Shown: positions 26,226 to 36,509, counted from the stretch's first letter. The stretch is DNA of 64,000 bases from an uncultured Lachnospiraceae bacterium (GCA_951800145.1 CATOJE010000009.1:1-64000); one strand, 5' to 3'. Numbers and translations are program-made. The notes: generated by a model not told the origin, from the letters alone.

Positions 26226-29200
26226 TTACAGAAAGTCCTCCCGTATCCGCGCCCAGGCTCCATCCATGCTGAAATTCCTCCGGATATACTCCTGGGTGCC
26301 ATCCGCCATCTCCTTCAGGCGGCCTGTATCCCCATACAGCCGGATCACCTCCGCGGCAAACTCCTCCGGTCCGTCCACGATGGAAACCACGGATTCCACT
26401 CCGGGGAGCCCCTCTGCCCCTACTGAGGTTGTGACAATGGGCGCGCCGTAATAGATCGCCTCCACTACCTTTCCCTTCACACCTGCCCCGTAGCGGAGAG
26501 GAACCACTACCATACGGCAGTTCTGATAAAGGGAAGTCAGCTCCTCCTCAGACACAAAGCCCTTTAGCACCACTCCGGGGATCTCCCCCTCCAGGTCCTG
26601 AATCTCCTGGGTCACTCGGGAGCCTACCACATAAAACTGGATCCCTGGCAGCTTTTCACGAATCCTTGGAAATACTTCCCTGGCAAACCACAGCACTCCG
26701 TCCCCATTCGGCGGATGGGCAAAGCCACCTACAAATAATAATCCTTCTCTCCGGGCAAAATCCTCCTGGATAGACTCCGGGAAGCTTTCAAATACATAGG
26801 CTGTAATAGCCTTTACGGAAAGGCTCTCATCCACCTGGTGTATTGCATCCACCTCCACCTGAGAGGGATAGTAGGACACAGCCGCCTTTTGCATCATCGA
26901 AAGCTCAATGGACTTCCAGTAATCGGATTCCCGCTTTTTTTTCATGTCTCCAGTCAGCTGGAACTCCCGCAGCTCCCGCAGGAAATGGAGGTCATGGCCA
27001 TAGTAAATCACCTTTATCTTCGTGTGATCCTTGATAAAATCTACGTATTTGCTGGCGATATGGGGACGGTTTAAGTAGGCGATGGCGATCTCATCCCCAT
27101 TTTCCTTCAGCCAGTCCCAGATTTTCGTTTGGTATTCCTCCCCGTAGAGGATCTCGATCCCCATCTGCTGTAGGACAGTGGAGTAGGGCTCTTCATGGAG
27201 GAAATTATCCCCAAGGAATTTCACCACATAGCCCTGCTTTAAAAACAGCTTTAAATACTGGAAGGTGGTCTTTGACCCGGCGTCCCGGTCATAGGTAGGT
27301 ACATAGTGGTCCACCACCAGGATAATCGGCTTTCCCATGCTTCTCTCCCTGGCCCGGAAGGGATTGGGATTCCCGGTATTCACACACTGGTTCTTTAGCT
27401 CCTTCGCCCACTTTTGCCGCAGCTTTTCCCCATTCTCTACCTGATACCGTTTTAAGCCGGTGCCATTCACATCTGTTCCATTAGAAATGCCTTCAAAGTG
27501 GATCACCTTGGAAAGAGGCTGATACACCACCCGGTATCCCGCCTTCCGCACAGCAAAGGCCAGATCGGAATCTTCGCAGTAGGCCGGGGCAAACCGTTCA
27601 TCAAAGCCGCCGATCTGCTGCCATAGCTCTCGGGAAAGCAGAATCGCCGCCCCGGAAATATAATCTACATCCTTAACATAATTATATTCCGCCTTCTCCG
27701 GGTCATCCAGCCGTCCGTAATTCCAGCCGGATCCGTCGCTCCAGATGATCCCGCCGGCCTCCTGAAGCCTGCCGTCAGGATAAACCAGTTTTGAGCCCAC
27801 CATGCCGATGGAGGGATCCGACTGAATCAGACTTACCAGGCTGTCCAGCCATCCTGGGGTAACCTGGGTATCATTGTTTAAAAACATAAGATAGCGGCCC
27901 CTGGCATGCTCTGCCGCCTGGTTACAGTTTCTTAAAAAGCCCTGGTTTGTGTGGTTGCGGCTGATAACCAGATTTTCTGTATAGCGCTCCAGATCCTTGG
28001 TGGCATCCTCCGACACATCGTCTGCGATAATCACCTCATAGGCCACATCCCTTGTATGCTCTAAAATCGAGCAGAGGCAGGCATAGGTATAGTGCACCTG
28101 ATTATACACAGGAATCACGATGGACACCAGAGGCTTCTCACAGTCCGGGAAAACAAGCCTGCCTTTCTCCAGATATCCATTTCCGATGGCAAAATCTCCG
28201 GCGATCCGGTTCCTGCCTTCCTCTGTGGCATAAAGCCTTCCATAGCGAATGGGGTGGCGGATGGTATTCACTCCGTACTCCAGAAGCTTTCTCCTTCTGG
28301 TTCCCTTGGGGAAGCCGGCATTCACCTGGTTTTTCACCTTGCGCCACACCTTAAATACCGCTGCTTCATGGCGGTTCAGATAGGTGAGAAGCTTTCCCAT
28401 CTCGTCGATCTCCCGCCGCAGATCCTTTATCATCGACTCCAGATTGGCGATGTGATTATTAGAGAGGCGCTGGGTTTCGTTCCTTTTGCGGATCTCTGCG
28501 TTTTTATCTTCTATCTCCCCCTGAAGCGCAAGGATCCGGTCTCTGGCCAAAAGCAGCTCCTGATGCTGCGCCCTCAGCTCCTCCATGGAGGTCACCGGCT
28601 GCTGGTACTGGGTAAGGAACTGCCCCTCCTCCCCGTGGACGTAGCGCTGAAAGGACTCCTCCATGGAGCGGTAAATGTCCCCGGTCTCCCTTCCTATACC
28701 AAATAGCTCCAGGTAATCGGGAAGAAACCCGTCTCTCCAGCCCAGGGCGCCCTTAAACCGTTCAAAAAAGTAATACAGATTCCGATACTTTAAGAAGCCA
28801 ATGGGGATGGGGAAATCAAATACCCACTCATAATCAATCACCCACACCTGGCCCTGGACCTCCATCAGGTTCTCAAACAGGCCGTCCACATTAGACACAG
28901 AAAGGCTGCTGTCCTTAAGCCTTGGGATCGCTCCAAATACCTCTGTAAATTCAGGGGTAATTACAAACTCCATCTCCGGGTTCTGGAAGATCCGGCTTAG
29001 TCCCTCCTCCAGCACATCCTTTGGCTCACGTCCCTCCTGGATCTCCCTTCCCATCCTCTGGGCCATCGTCTCCCCGGATAGAAAGGGAAACCTTACCCGA
29101 TCCATTTCCTGCTCAAGAGGCGCCAGCACAAGGAGATCCGGATTCTGCCCGGAAAGCTTTCTCTGCTTCTCCCGCAATGACTGGATGTGAGGCTGTCCCG

Positions 29201-29318
29201 CAGGAGAAAGGGCTGCCTTTTCCACATACCGCACCCCGTCTTCCTCCAGGATGCTGGTGCGGATCTGATATCCCGGCCTTCTGGTCCGGTTATATTTTAC
29301 AAATAAAATCTCCTTCAT
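26226..29318 (-). CDS. Kinase-like domain / coiled coil / GT2 / GT4 multidomain protein
   Basis: About 1030 residues. Residues 1-230 look like a protein- or aminoglycoside-kinase fold: YVEKAAL (beta-3 Lys, about 35-41), NVDGLFEN (about 143-150, the HxDxxxxN pattern with His replaced by Asn) and VIDYEW (about 160-165, metal Asp). Residues about 245-316 form a heptad-rich coiled coil. A GT2 domain follows ([10 protein letters not shown] at about 397, LNNDTQV at about 480), then a GT4-type domain from about 690 to the end ([26 protein letters not shown]). Its ATG overlaps the methyltransferase stop. Kinase plus coiled coil next to a methyltransferase and Wzt recalls WbdD. Domain calls for GT2 and GT4 are firm; the kinase call is my motif reading. 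Confidence 0.85.
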   Translation of the reverse strand: MKEILFVKYNRTRRPGYQIRTSILEEDGVRYVEKAALSPAGQPHIQSLREKQRKLSGQNPDLLVLAPLEQEMDRVRFPFLSGETMAQRMGREIQEGREPKDVLEEGLSRIFQNPEMEFVITPEFTEVFGAIPRLKDSSLSVSNVDGLFENLMEVQGQVWVIDYEWVFDFPIPIGFLKYRNLYYFFERFKGALGWRDGFLPDYLELFGIGRETGDIYRSMEESFQRYVHGEEGQFLTQYQQPVTSMEELRAQHQELLLARDRILALQGEIEDKNAEIRKRNETQRLSNNHIANLESMIKDLRREIDEMGKLLTYLNRHEAAVFKVWRKVKNQVNAGFPKGTRRRKLLEYGVNTIRHPIRYGRLYATEEGRNRIAGDFAIGNGYLEKGRLVFPDCEKPLVSIVIPVYNQVHYTYACLCSILEHTRDVAYEVIIADDVSEDATKDLERYTENLVISRNHTNQGFLRNCNQAAEHARGRYLMFLNNDTQVTPGWLDSLVSLIQSDPSIGMVGSKLVYPDGRLQEAGGIIWSDGSGWNYGRLDDPEKAEYNYVKDVDYISGAAILLSRELWQQIGGFDERFAPAYCEDSDLAFAVRKAGYRVVYQPLSKVIHFEGISNGTDVNGTGLKRYQVENGEKLRQKWAKELKNQCVNTGNPNPFRARERSMGKPIILVVDHYVPTYDRDAGSKTTFQYLKLFLKQGYVVKFLGDNFLHEEPYSTVLQQMGIEILYGEEYQTKIWDWLKENGDEIAIAYLNRPHIASKYVDFIKDHTKIKVIYYGHDLHFLRELREFQLTGDMKKKRESDYWKSIELSMMQKAAVSYYPSQVEVDAIHQVDESLSVKAITAYVFESFPESIQEDFARREGLLFVGGFAHPPNGDGVLWFAREVFPRIREKLPGIQFYVVGSRVTQEIQDLEGEIPGVVLKGFVSEEELTSLYQNCRMVVVPLRYGAGVKGKVVEAIYYGAPIVTTSVGAEGLPGVESVVSIVDGPEEFAAEVIRLYGDTGRLKEMADGTQEYIRRNFSMDGAWARIREDFL

Positions 29319-30097
29319 AGCTTCTCCCAAATCGCAAAAAACGAGTTTGCAAACTGCGGAAACCCGCCAATCTCTCCCACCCGGTCAAAGGCCTCCTCCT
29401 CTGAGAACACGCGAAGCCTGGGCCTCTCATACTCGGCAAACAGGCTGGGGAGCTCTCCCTTAGGAGGAAGATACCTGTCTGAATAAATCGCTGTGGGCAG
29501 CTTATAATCCGGCATGGGATAGTAAATATCCTCCCGGCCCTTAAGCGTTCCCAGGATCTGCTTCAGTCCCTCCAGGCTCACAGACCATTCATCCGGATCA
29601 GCCTCACCTCCGGCCCACAGCTTCATCCCGCCGGAATTTTGCAGGGCCAGAGCCAGTCTTCCCTTTTCCTTCACCAGTCTGGCTGCCTGGTGTATCAGAT
29701 CCGCAAGCCCCATCGCTTCCTTCCTGGGACCAATGCAGAAGACCCAGTGGAAATCCCCTTCCTCCAGATCCTCCAAGCTCCCCTGCTGGTAGCGGATATT
29801 TCCCAGATCCTTCCACCGCCTTTTATTCACTTCCAGATTCTCCAGCCGTTCATCCAGCACCAGAACCTCCCCAGCTCTCTGAGCCAGGCAGCCGGTTATG
29901 GCCCCATAGTCTGAGCCGATCTGCAGCACCCGCTCTTTGGGCCCCACCTCAAGCCACTGGACTAAATTATCCCGAAGGGGCGACAGCGCCATGAGAAGCT
30001 CCGGCTGGCTGCCCTGCTCCAATATCCTCCGGATCCCCTCTTCCTTCGAACCGTACTGGTCCATTAAATCAAGTATCTCATAGCTAATCTCTCTCAC
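29315..30097 (-). CDS. SAM-dependent methyltransferase
   Basis: A 260-residue protein with a class I methyltransferase core: motif [14 protein letters not shown] (about 57-69) and an acidic end of the second strand, [11 protein letters not shown] (about 78-88). GTG initiation overlaps the Wzt stop (GTGA), and its own stop overlaps the start of the kinase-like/GT protein, so the three are translationally coupled. The most economical reading is methylation of the growing glycan's end or of a phosphate on it; the target is inferred from context. Confidence 0.82.
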   Translation of the reverse strand: MREISYEILDLMDQYGSKEEGIRRILEQGSQPELLMALSPLRDNLVQWLEVGPKERVLQIGSDYGAITGCLAQRAGEVLVLDERLENLEVNKRRWKDLGNIRYQQGSLEDLEEGDFHWVFCIGPRKEAMGLADLIHQAARLVKEKGRLALALQNSGGMKLWAGGEADPDEWSVSLEGLKQILGTLKGREDIYYPMPDYKLPTAIYSDRYLPPKGELPSLFAEYERPRLRVFSEEEAFDRVGEIGGFPQFANSFFAIWEKL

Positions 30098-31431
30098 AAG
30101 CGATCTCCATCCTTTTTTACCGCTGTTACCTGGGATTCCATGTCGTATACGCCTACTGTATTCTTATTGGAAATCACAGTAATATTTGCCACATCATAAA
30201 GGCGGTGGTACACCACATGCTCCCCCTGTTCAAATCCAGTACAGCTCATTGATAATAAGTACTCGCCTCCCTGAAGGGTCATCTTCTGGGTAAACTCCAC
30301 CTGGTATTCATCTCCGCACTTTACAGGCTGAATATCCGCCCCCTCATACATGGTATTGGTCCCGGTTAAATCAGTCCCCTTCTTATCCTTGATAGTATAA
30401 GTAAAAATAGGCGCCTGGATATCTGCCGAAAACCGGATGCACTCCCGTATGGTGAACATCTCTCCCTTTAATAGAAGATTAGTCAGATTCCCCCGGGCGT
30501 CAAACAGCCCCAGATCATAGATCTCCGCCCTTTTGTCCCCATACTCCGTCCGGTTCGCATTGATGGTAATCTGCTCCCTCATTAACTTGGAAGGCCCACG
30601 CCCTTCCATCATGCCGCCGGAAAAGTCAGACATCTCCACCTCCGGCAGGGCTTCCTCCTTCAGCTCCTTCTCCAGGGCTTCCATCTGCCCGGCCAGGATC
30701 TTTTTATATAAGTCTACCATATGGCCGGCACTGCCCTGAGCCACAAGCTGGCCTTTATTCAGCAGCACCACCTTATCACAGTATTTGATAATGCTTCCCA
30801 TATCATGGGTTACCATCAGGATCGTAGTGCCGCTTTGGCGGATTTCCTCCATCCTCCGGTAGCATTTTGCCTGAAAAAACACATCCCCTACAGACAGAGC
30901 CTCGTCCACAATCAGGATCTCCGGCTCCACATTAATGGCCAGAGCAAAGGCAAGACGCACAAACATACCGCTGGAATAGGTCTTTACCGGCTGGTAGACA
31001 AAATCTCCAATCTCTGCAAAATCCAGGATATCGGAAAGCTTTTCCTCCATCTCCTTCCTGGAATAGCCCATCATCGTACCATTCATAAAAATATTTTCAA
31101 TCCCGGTATAGTCCATGTTAAAGCCAGCTCCCAGCTCCAGCAGAGCGGATATCTTCCCATCTACCTTCACCTCACCGGCTGTGGGGGTCAGCACTCCGGT
31201 GATAATCTTTAAGATGGTGGATTTCCCGGATCCATTGGTTCCGATAATCCCCACGGTCTGCCCCTTTTCCACATCAAAGGAAATCCCCCTCAGTGCAAAA
31301 AAGTCCTTATGGTACTCCTTGTGGGACAGGCTTAAGGACTCCTTTAACCGGTCGATTGGTTTCTCATACATTCGATATATTTTCGTCACATCCCTCACGG
31401 ATATGGCACATGCTTTCATTTTCTCCGGCAT
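30094..31431 (-). CDS. wzt: Polysaccharide ABC exporter ATPase with C-terminal Wzt domain
   Basis: About 445 residues. N-terminal ATPase domain: Walker A GTNGSGKST, signature YSSGMFVRLAFA, Walker B EILIVDEALSVGD. A C-terminal domain of about 190 residues (from about 255) with beta-sandwich character (YDLGLFDARGNLTNLLLKGE onward) matches the Wzt C-terminal domain, which in E. coli O8/O9a binds the capped end of the finished chain before export. Such a domain implies export tied to recognition of a terminal structure. Start placed at ATG 31431 (GGAGG, spacing 5). Wzm lies four genes upstream, an unusual separation. Confidence 0.92.
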   Translation of the reverse strand: MPEKMKACAISVRDVTKIYRMYEKPIDRLKESLSLSHKEYHKDFFALRGISFDVEKGQTVGIIGTNGSGKSTILKIITGVLTPTAGEVKVDGKISALLELGAGFNMDYTGIENIFMNGTMMGYSRKEMEEKLSDILDFAEIGDFVYQPVKTYSSGMFVRLAFALAINVEPEILIVDEALSVGDVFFQAKCYRRMEEIRQSGTTILMVTHDMGSIIKYCDKVVLLNKGQLVAQGSAGHMVDLYKKILAGQMEALEKELKEEALPEVEMSDFSGGMMEGRGPSKLMREQITINANRTEYGDKRAEIYDLGLFDARGNLTNLLLKGEMFTIRECIRFSADIQAPIFTYTIKDKKGTDLTGTNTMYEGADIQPVKCGDEYQVEFTQKMTLQGGEYLLSMSCTGFEQGEHVVYHRLYDVANITVISNKNTVGVYDMESQVTAVKKDGDRL

Positions 31432-31454
31432 AAGCTCCTCCATCCCTTCCGAGA

Positions 31455-31460
31455 ATTATA
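31455..31460 (-). promoter_or_regulatory. Possible internal promoter (extended -10) before wzt
   Basis: Minus strand TGGTATAAT, a perfect TATAAT with the TGn extension, 24 bp from the wzt start. No convincing -35, so it is tentative. Confidence 0.35.
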
Positions 31461-31480
31461 CCATAACTTCCCGTTTTTTC

Positions 31481-33760
31481 CTAGTGTGATTCCTTTTTCT
31501 GATAATTTTCATAAAAGCCCGAAAGATTTCTCACAGCCTCTTCCCCCGGCTCTCCTTCCAAATCTACAACAGCAATAATATTTCCATTTTCCCACCAAAT
31601 ATCCGTTAAAATCCCCTCCCGGATACAGTCCTCCAGCAGTCCATAGCCCAGATATTCCTCTGCCATGTTTCCTGCCTCCACATAGATATAATCCGTTTTA
31701 GCATAGCTTAAATATTCCCGAAATGCTTCTGTGCTTTCAATCAGCTGCTCATTTCCGCTGGAGCTGCTGATATCCACGTAGGACTGGACATTACAGGGAA
31801 AGGCCAGCACCTCCGGATGGGATCCAAAGGCGATCACACGGTTTTCCGGATCCGATGCTAAAGCCTGCCATATCCTCTCATTTCCCTTCGCCGCCATGGC
31901 CTGGTGCTCCAGGGCCTCATGATTATAAAAGCCAGGATTTAAAATCCGGACTGGGGTAAAGCCCACTGACCAGGCCAGATTTGATAAAGAGATCATAAAT
32001 CCGCCAAACAGGGTCAGGGGCAGCAGCAGGCATCCAAGCCCTCTCCTAAGCCTCCGGTCCTGGATCCCAAGCAGCCGGCAGCAGCCGTACAAAATCACCA
32101 GGGTGTAAAGAAGGATAAAATAATTCCCATCCACCTTCTTTAAGCTGTATATGCTGTAAATACTGACAAAAATCAGGGGCAGCAGTACCATAGTGCAGTG
32201 GGCCCTCCTCTGTCTCTCCAGCCGGCTTAAGGAAGTTCTCCCTCTTACCATCAGTGAACACAGCCAGACCAGCGCAAAGAACAGGATCGTCAATCCGCAC
32301 CAGGCAATTAAAACCCGATCCATCTCTTCCCCCTCCGGCAGGAGAAAGACGCCGAAAAGCCGCTTTAAAAGCTGCCCTGCCTCCTCTGTCCATGTAGGCT
32401 TTGCGCCATATTCCGGAAGATCCCACACCAAAAAGGGATAGCGGATCTGAAAGCCAATCCGCTGAAAGATTCCTGAAAAAATCGAGGTGGCCGGCACGCC
32501 TACAAACAAGTATGTCCGATACCAGATCCCTGCCAGGGCTGCAAAGCACAGCATCCCCGCCGCCCAGGCCCCCCTAGGCATTTTCCGGATCCCTTCCCTT
32601 ATCACCAGCCACTCTCCCAGAAGGTAGAGCGCGCTCATGCCGAATACGGCGGTAGAAAAGATGATGGCGGTAGGCTTCATAGTCCAGGACACAAGGAGCG
32701 CCCCAAAGCTTACCATCAGCCGCTCCATGCTTCTGTCCTGAATAAACCGGAGGATTTCCAGAAGCATGATCAACTGAAGCAGCAGTGTTATTATATCGGT
32801 TTTCCCGGAAATGCTAAGATTCATAATCCCGGGAACCCCGGCCATCAGACAGGGAAGGAAAAGTGCCCGCTCTCTTGCCATGTAGCATTTAGCCAGGGAA
32901 TATCCCAGGTATAGGACAACCACAGTCAGCCACAGGTTAAAGGCCAGAAGAAAGCTGTGGGACGGCAGGTCGCAGAGCGGAAGAGTTAAAACCTCCCACC
33001 CCTTTGAATAGGTGTACACCAGGCTGACGGTCCCCATATTCTCATAGATTCCTCTGGGGCCGTTGTCCAGCATATATTCTGAGCGGACTGAGTACCATAG
33101 GGTATCATGATCCAGAGAAATATTCATCCGCCCGGCCTGGAGAAGCACCATCAGAAGAATAAAGACTACCATCCCCTTCCTTAAGGGCCCTGCAAAAAGC
33201 CAGTCCCACCGGCTCAGCCCATCAAGCCTTGCCATCCCCCTTCCTCTCCCAGACCGAATCCAAAGCAAAAGAAGTCCCCCGGCTATGATTCCTGTCAGGA
33301 TTCGCAGATTCGGTATGGCCCCCAGCCCTGCTGCGGACATAGCACAAAACAGTACAAGGATTCCGCTGCATCCAAAAAGGAAATCTCTTCCAATCCCTCC
33401 TTCGGACTTCAGGCAGAAAAGCCTTCGCCCCATCCAATTTCCCAGGGCGCAGAGAAAGACCAGATAAGCCCCGGCAATCACCACCGGCAGAAATACCACA
33501 TGGCACCAGAAAAACAGCCCGCATATCACCGCAGCGGCCACTGCCCTTCCTCTCACAGAAGGTAGAAAAAAGAAGCAGGCAAAAAGCAGCGCCGACAAGC
33601 ATGCCAGTTCCCATATCATAGAATGGTACTCCCTTGAGCATAAGGTCCAGGAATATATCCCCTGCCAGGCCAGCCGGTAAACCCCTAAGGCAATCAGCCC
33701 CAGAACTATTCCCGTCACCACAAGCCATAAGGCCATCGACAGCTGAGTCTCTTTCTTCAT
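31481..33760 (-). CDS. Large polytopic membrane protein, paralogue of the gene at 18913-21177
   Basis: A 759-residue protein with about twelve or more membrane segments. It matches the 754-residue protein of the same cluster along its length: LDHDTLWYSVRSEYMLDNGP, GIYENMGTVSLVYTYSKG, FNLWLT, PGIMNLSISGKTD, and a shared soluble C-terminus. An acidic loop after the N-terminal third suggests a GT-C-like transferase, by inference only. Its start overlaps the acyltransferase end by 4 bp. Confidence 0.68.
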   Translation of the reverse strand: MKKETQLSMALWLVVTGIVLGLIALGVYRLAWQGIYSWTLCSREYHSMIWELACLSALLFACFFFLPSVRGRAVAAAVICGLFFWCHVVFLPVVIAGAYLVFLCALGNWMGRRLFCLKSEGGIGRDFLFGCSGILVLFCAMSAAGLGAIPNLRILTGIIAGGLLLLWIRSGRGRGMARLDGLSRWDWLFAGPLRKGMVVFILLMVLLQAGRMNISLDHDTLWYSVRSEYMLDNGPRGIYENMGTVSLVYTYSKGWEVLTLPLCDLPSHSFLLAFNLWLTVVVLYLGYSLAKCYMARERALFLPCLMAGVPGIMNLSISGKTDIITLLLQLIMLLEILRFIQDRSMERLMVSFGALLVSWTMKPTAIIFSTAVFGMSALYLLGEWLVIREGIRKMPRGAWAAGMLCFAALAGIWYRTYLFVGVPATSIFSGIFQRIGFQIRYPFLVWDLPEYGAKPTWTEEAGQLLKRLFGVFLLPEGEEMDRVLIAWCGLTILFFALVWLCSLMVRGRTSLSRLERQRRAHCTMVLLPLIFVSIYSIYSLKKVDGNYFILLYTLVILYGCCRLLGIQDRRLRRGLGCLLLPLTLFGGFMISLSNLAWSVGFTPVRILNPGFYNHEALEHQAMAAKGNERIWQALASDPENRVIAFGSHPEVLAFPCNVQSYVDISSSSGNEQLIESTEAFREYLSYAKTDYIYVEAGNMAEEYLGYGLLEDCIREGILTDIWWENGNIIAVVDLEGEPGEEAVRNLSGFYENYQKKESH

Positions 33761-34959
33761 CTGAAGCGCCCCTTTCTTCCATTAATTCCCTTGTTCCATA
33801 TGCCAAATAGCCCCTGCACCAGCCTCTCTGCCAAAAGCACAGCTGTATTATCGAAAACCACGGCAAACATCAGGCTGCCAAAAAGCGCCAGAAGGGATTG
33901 AAGCACCACCGCCAGGCCTGCCATCCCTCCCCCAAGGCTTCCTGCATCCACCTGCAAATGCTTCTCCACCACCACAAATAACATAAACCAGTGGATCATT
34001 AATACAGAAAAGCTGTACCGGCTCACCAGCTGCACCAGCATCCTTCCTGGAAATGGTGCTTTCCTTCTCAGAAAGAAAAGAAAAATCCCCATGGCAAACA
34101 GCAGCAGAAAAATGGAATCATTCATCACTGCGCCAGCCCGTTCCGGCAGAAAGAACTGGATCATGAGAATCGCCCCTCCCCCAATCCATGCCCCGAGATA
34201 AATCCTCTTGTCATAGCGCTCCTCCGGAAGCCTGGTAAGCCAATATCCCATAAAGAAGATCCCCTCCCAGGAAAACCAGGGCACACTCAGCCCTGGTAGA
34301 ACTCCCAGCAGAGAAAGGCCGGTTTTCGCCCCCATACCAAATAAAATCAATGCTGCAATCCCATCCAGCACAGACTCGGGCATATCCCGCACCATAAAAC
34401 GCAGCAGGGGAACCCCCACATACAGCTGAAGCAATACATAGATCAGCCAGAAATGAGGCACCAGCTCCATGGGGCCTGAAAGGATCTGGATGAGAGCCTG
34501 AACAATCGATGGAAGGGACAAGGACACCAGTCCGGAGCGGTGAAGGTAAAACAGATAATACACCGTCATAGGAATGACCACCTTCTGCACTCGCTTCTGA
34601 TAAAAGGCCCCCAGAGTCTCCTCCCGGTACGGGATAAGGAGTGCACCGCTGATGAGCACAAAGAGAAGGTTACAGCATAAGCCCAGCCCGGAAGCCCCGG
34701 TAAACACATACCGCCACCTGGCGGCCTGGGGCTGCTGGGCTGCCGCCCCCATGCTGTGAACCAGTATCACCAGCATGGCGGCCAAAAACCGGAGTATGTC
34801 CAGATATTCTCTCCTGCCCTCCTGATCCTGGTTCAGCCCCAGAAGCCTCTGCCCATAGCCTCCCCAGCTTAATCCGCTTTTTCTCTTATCCTCCTGGTGT
34901 ATCCGGCAGATCAGCAGAGCTGCTGCCGCAAAAATGCTCCATTTGATTGCTTCCTTCAT
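33757..34959 (-). CDS. Acyltransferase family 3 membrane protein
   Basis: A 400-residue polytopic protein. After a charged N-terminal extension of about 50 residues comes YLDILRFLAAMLVILVHSMG with the family's conserved His, then about nine further hydrophobic segments. Expected to transfer an acyl group, usually acetyl, to a surface sugar. Overlaps the 759-residue membrane protein by 4 bp and begins 3 bp after the metallopeptidase-like gene. Confidence 0.86.
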   Translation of the reverse strand: MKEAIKWSIFAAAALLICRIHQEDKRKSGLSWGGYGQRLLGLNQDQEGRREYLDILRFLAAMLVILVHSMGAAAQQPQAARWRYVFTGASGLGLCCNLLFVLISGALLIPYREETLGAFYQKRVQKVVIPMTVYYLFYLHRSGLVSLSLPSIVQALIQILSGPMELVPHFWLIYVLLQLYVGVPLLRFMVRDMPESVLDGIAALILFGMGAKTGLSLLGVLPGLSVPWFSWEGIFFMGYWLTRLPEERYDKRIYLGAWIGGGAILMIQFFLPERAGAVMNDSIFLLLFAMGIFLFFLRRKAPFPGRMLVQLVSRYSFSVLMIHWFMLFVVVEKHLQVDAGSLGGGMAGLAVVLQSLLALFGSLMFAVVFDNTAVLLAERLVQGLFGIWNKGINGRKGRFR

Positions 34960-34962
34960 CCA

Positions 34963-35562
34963 TCACACCATCTGTCCATTTATTTTCAGCCACTTTCTCT
35001 GCTCCCGGTAGTCCGGCAGTATCCGCTCCACCTCCGCCCAAAACGCCGGCGAATGGTTCATCTCCTTCCGGTGGGCCAGCTCGTGAACCACCACATAATC
35101 CAGAACCTGAGGAGGCATCAAGATCAGCTTCCAGTGAAAGTTTAAATTCCCTTTGCCGCTGCAGCTGCCCCATCGGGTTTTCGCCGCCCGAATGGAAATT
35201 CTCTCGTAGCTGACTCCCATTTTCCCAGCAAAATACTCCGTCCGTTCCTTAAGCTTTTTCCTGGCCTGTTCCCGATAATACTTTTCCATCTCCGGATGTT
35301 TTACATAATCCGGCAAATCCCGCTTATCCTCGGTCTTCCTCTTCCCCTCCATCATCAGGTATTTTTCAATGATCCACCCTTCCTTCTGCTGCGCAAAGGT
35401 CTGGAGCGTCTTATCCGCCATTTTCCTTGGAGACCGCAGGGTAACATGACCGTCCCTGCCTACCTCCAGCCCTAAGGTTTTTCTGTCTGAATATACCACA
35501 TTAATCCATATCTCCCGCATTTCTCCCTGATAGGAGAATCCCAGCTTCATCTGTTTTAACAT
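34963..35562 (-). CDS. YgjP-type zinc metallopeptidase-like protein
   Basis: About 199 residues with the zinc motif VVHELAHRKEMNHSPAFW (HExxH plus a downstream His), preceded by RWGSCSGKGNLNFHW, the signature of the YgjP/DUF45 family related to SprT and M48 peptidases. Not known to take part in glycan synthesis, so it looks like a passenger in the cluster. An intrinsic terminator lies upstream, after Wzm. Start at ATG 35562 follows GGGGGGAG; the frame stays open up to 35685, over the terminator, so the longer version is unlikely. Confidence 0.83.
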   Translation of the reverse strand: MLKQMKLGFSYQGEMREIWINVVYSDRKTLGLEVGRDGHVTLRSPRKMADKTLQTFAQQKEGWIIEKYLMMEGKRKTEDKRDLPDYVKHPEMEKYYREQARKKLKERTEYFAGKMGVSYERISIRAAKTRWGSCSGKGNLNFHWKLILMPPQVLDYVVVHELAHRKEMNHSPAFWAEVERILPDYREQRKWLKINGQMV

Positions 35563-35647
35563 CCCACTCCCCCCCTGCTCTGGGTTGGCCCGCCGCTCAC
35601 AGCAACAGCTATGCACAAAAAATGGCCCTTCTTTCCTCCTTAATGTG

Positions 35648-35681
35648 AAAAAAGCACTGCCAAACAAAGGTTTCACAGTGC
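35648..35681 (-). terminator. Intrinsic terminator after wzm
   Basis: On the minus strand GCACTG and CAGTGC enclose a 16-nt loop and are followed by TTTTTT. It lies just after the Wzm stop codon, inside the cluster, so transcription of everything downstream would be reduced unless read-through, antitermination or a further promoter acts. Confidence 0.75.
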
Positions 35682-35696
35682 CCAAAAGCTAAAATA

Positions 35697-36509
35697 CTAC
35701 AAGACATCTGAAAAATGAGGCCGCAGACGCTTAAATACCTTTAGCCCCAAAAGCATCAGCACAATGGTCACGGTCCAGAAGTAAAGCGTCAAGGTAGGCC
35801 TCTCCCAAAACCAATTTCCAGTCAGCATACAGTCCCGGTAGCCCACCACAATGTAGTAAAAGGGATTCAGCTTAAACACCACTCCAATCCAGGGCGCCTT
35901 GCTGATAAATAATCCCTCATCATACATAATGGGAACCAGCCACATGCCAAACTGCAGAGCAATTCCCACAATCTGAGTCATGTCCTTAAAAAACACCTGA
36001 ATGGAGCTTGTAAGGAAGCAAAGGGCCAGGGCCAGCACAGCCGCAGCAAAGGAATAATAAATGACCTGAATCCAGGTGAGAAAAGGCTGCCACCCATAGC
36101 AGACATACAGCCCAAACATAATCAGCACAAAAAACCCATGGACCATCATACAGGATACCAGCTTGATAAGCGGCAGCACCTCCACCTGAAATACCACCTT
36201 TTTTACCAGATAGCTGTATTCCTGAAGGCAGCCTGTCCCCGCATTCATGGCCTCGCTGAAGAAAAACCAGGGTACGATGCCCGGCACCAGCCAGAGCACA
36301 TAGGGCGCATTCACCGGTGGTCTGGAGGCAAAGCCATATGGCCCGAAAATCAGGAAATAAATCAGCACCGTTACAATGGGCTGGACAAACATCCACACCA
36401 CGCCAAAGTAAGAGCCCACAAACCGCTTATGAAAGTCTGCCTTCGCCAAGTCCAGTATTAATTTTCGTTTTTTTATAATCTCCTTACCCAGGGAGAGCAC
36501 ATATTTCAT
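35697..36509 (-). CDS. wzm: Polysaccharide ABC exporter permease
   Basis: A 270-residue ABC-2-type permease with about six membrane segments: RFVGSYFGVVWMFVQPIVTV early, LVPGIVPWFFFSEAMNAGTG, then FKLNPFYYIVVGYRD. This is the Wzm/TagG/RfbA type that passes undecaprenyl-linked polysaccharide across the membrane with Wzt. Wzt is found at 30094, separated by three genes. A terminator follows the stop codon. Confidence 0.93.
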   Translation of the reverse strand: MKYVLSLGKEIIKKRKLILDLAKADFHKRFVGSYFGVVWMFVQPIVTVLIYFLIFGPYGFASRPPVNAPYVLWLVPGIVPWFFFSEAMNAGTGCLQEYSYLVKKVVFQVEVLPLIKLVSCMMVHGFFVLIMFGLYVCYGWQPFLTWIQVIYYSFAAAVLALALCFLTSSIQVFFKDMTQIVGIALQFGMWLVPIMYDEGLFISKAPWIGVVFKLNPFYYIVVGYRDCMLTGNWFWERPTLTLYFWTVTIVLMLLGLKVFKRLRPHFSDVL

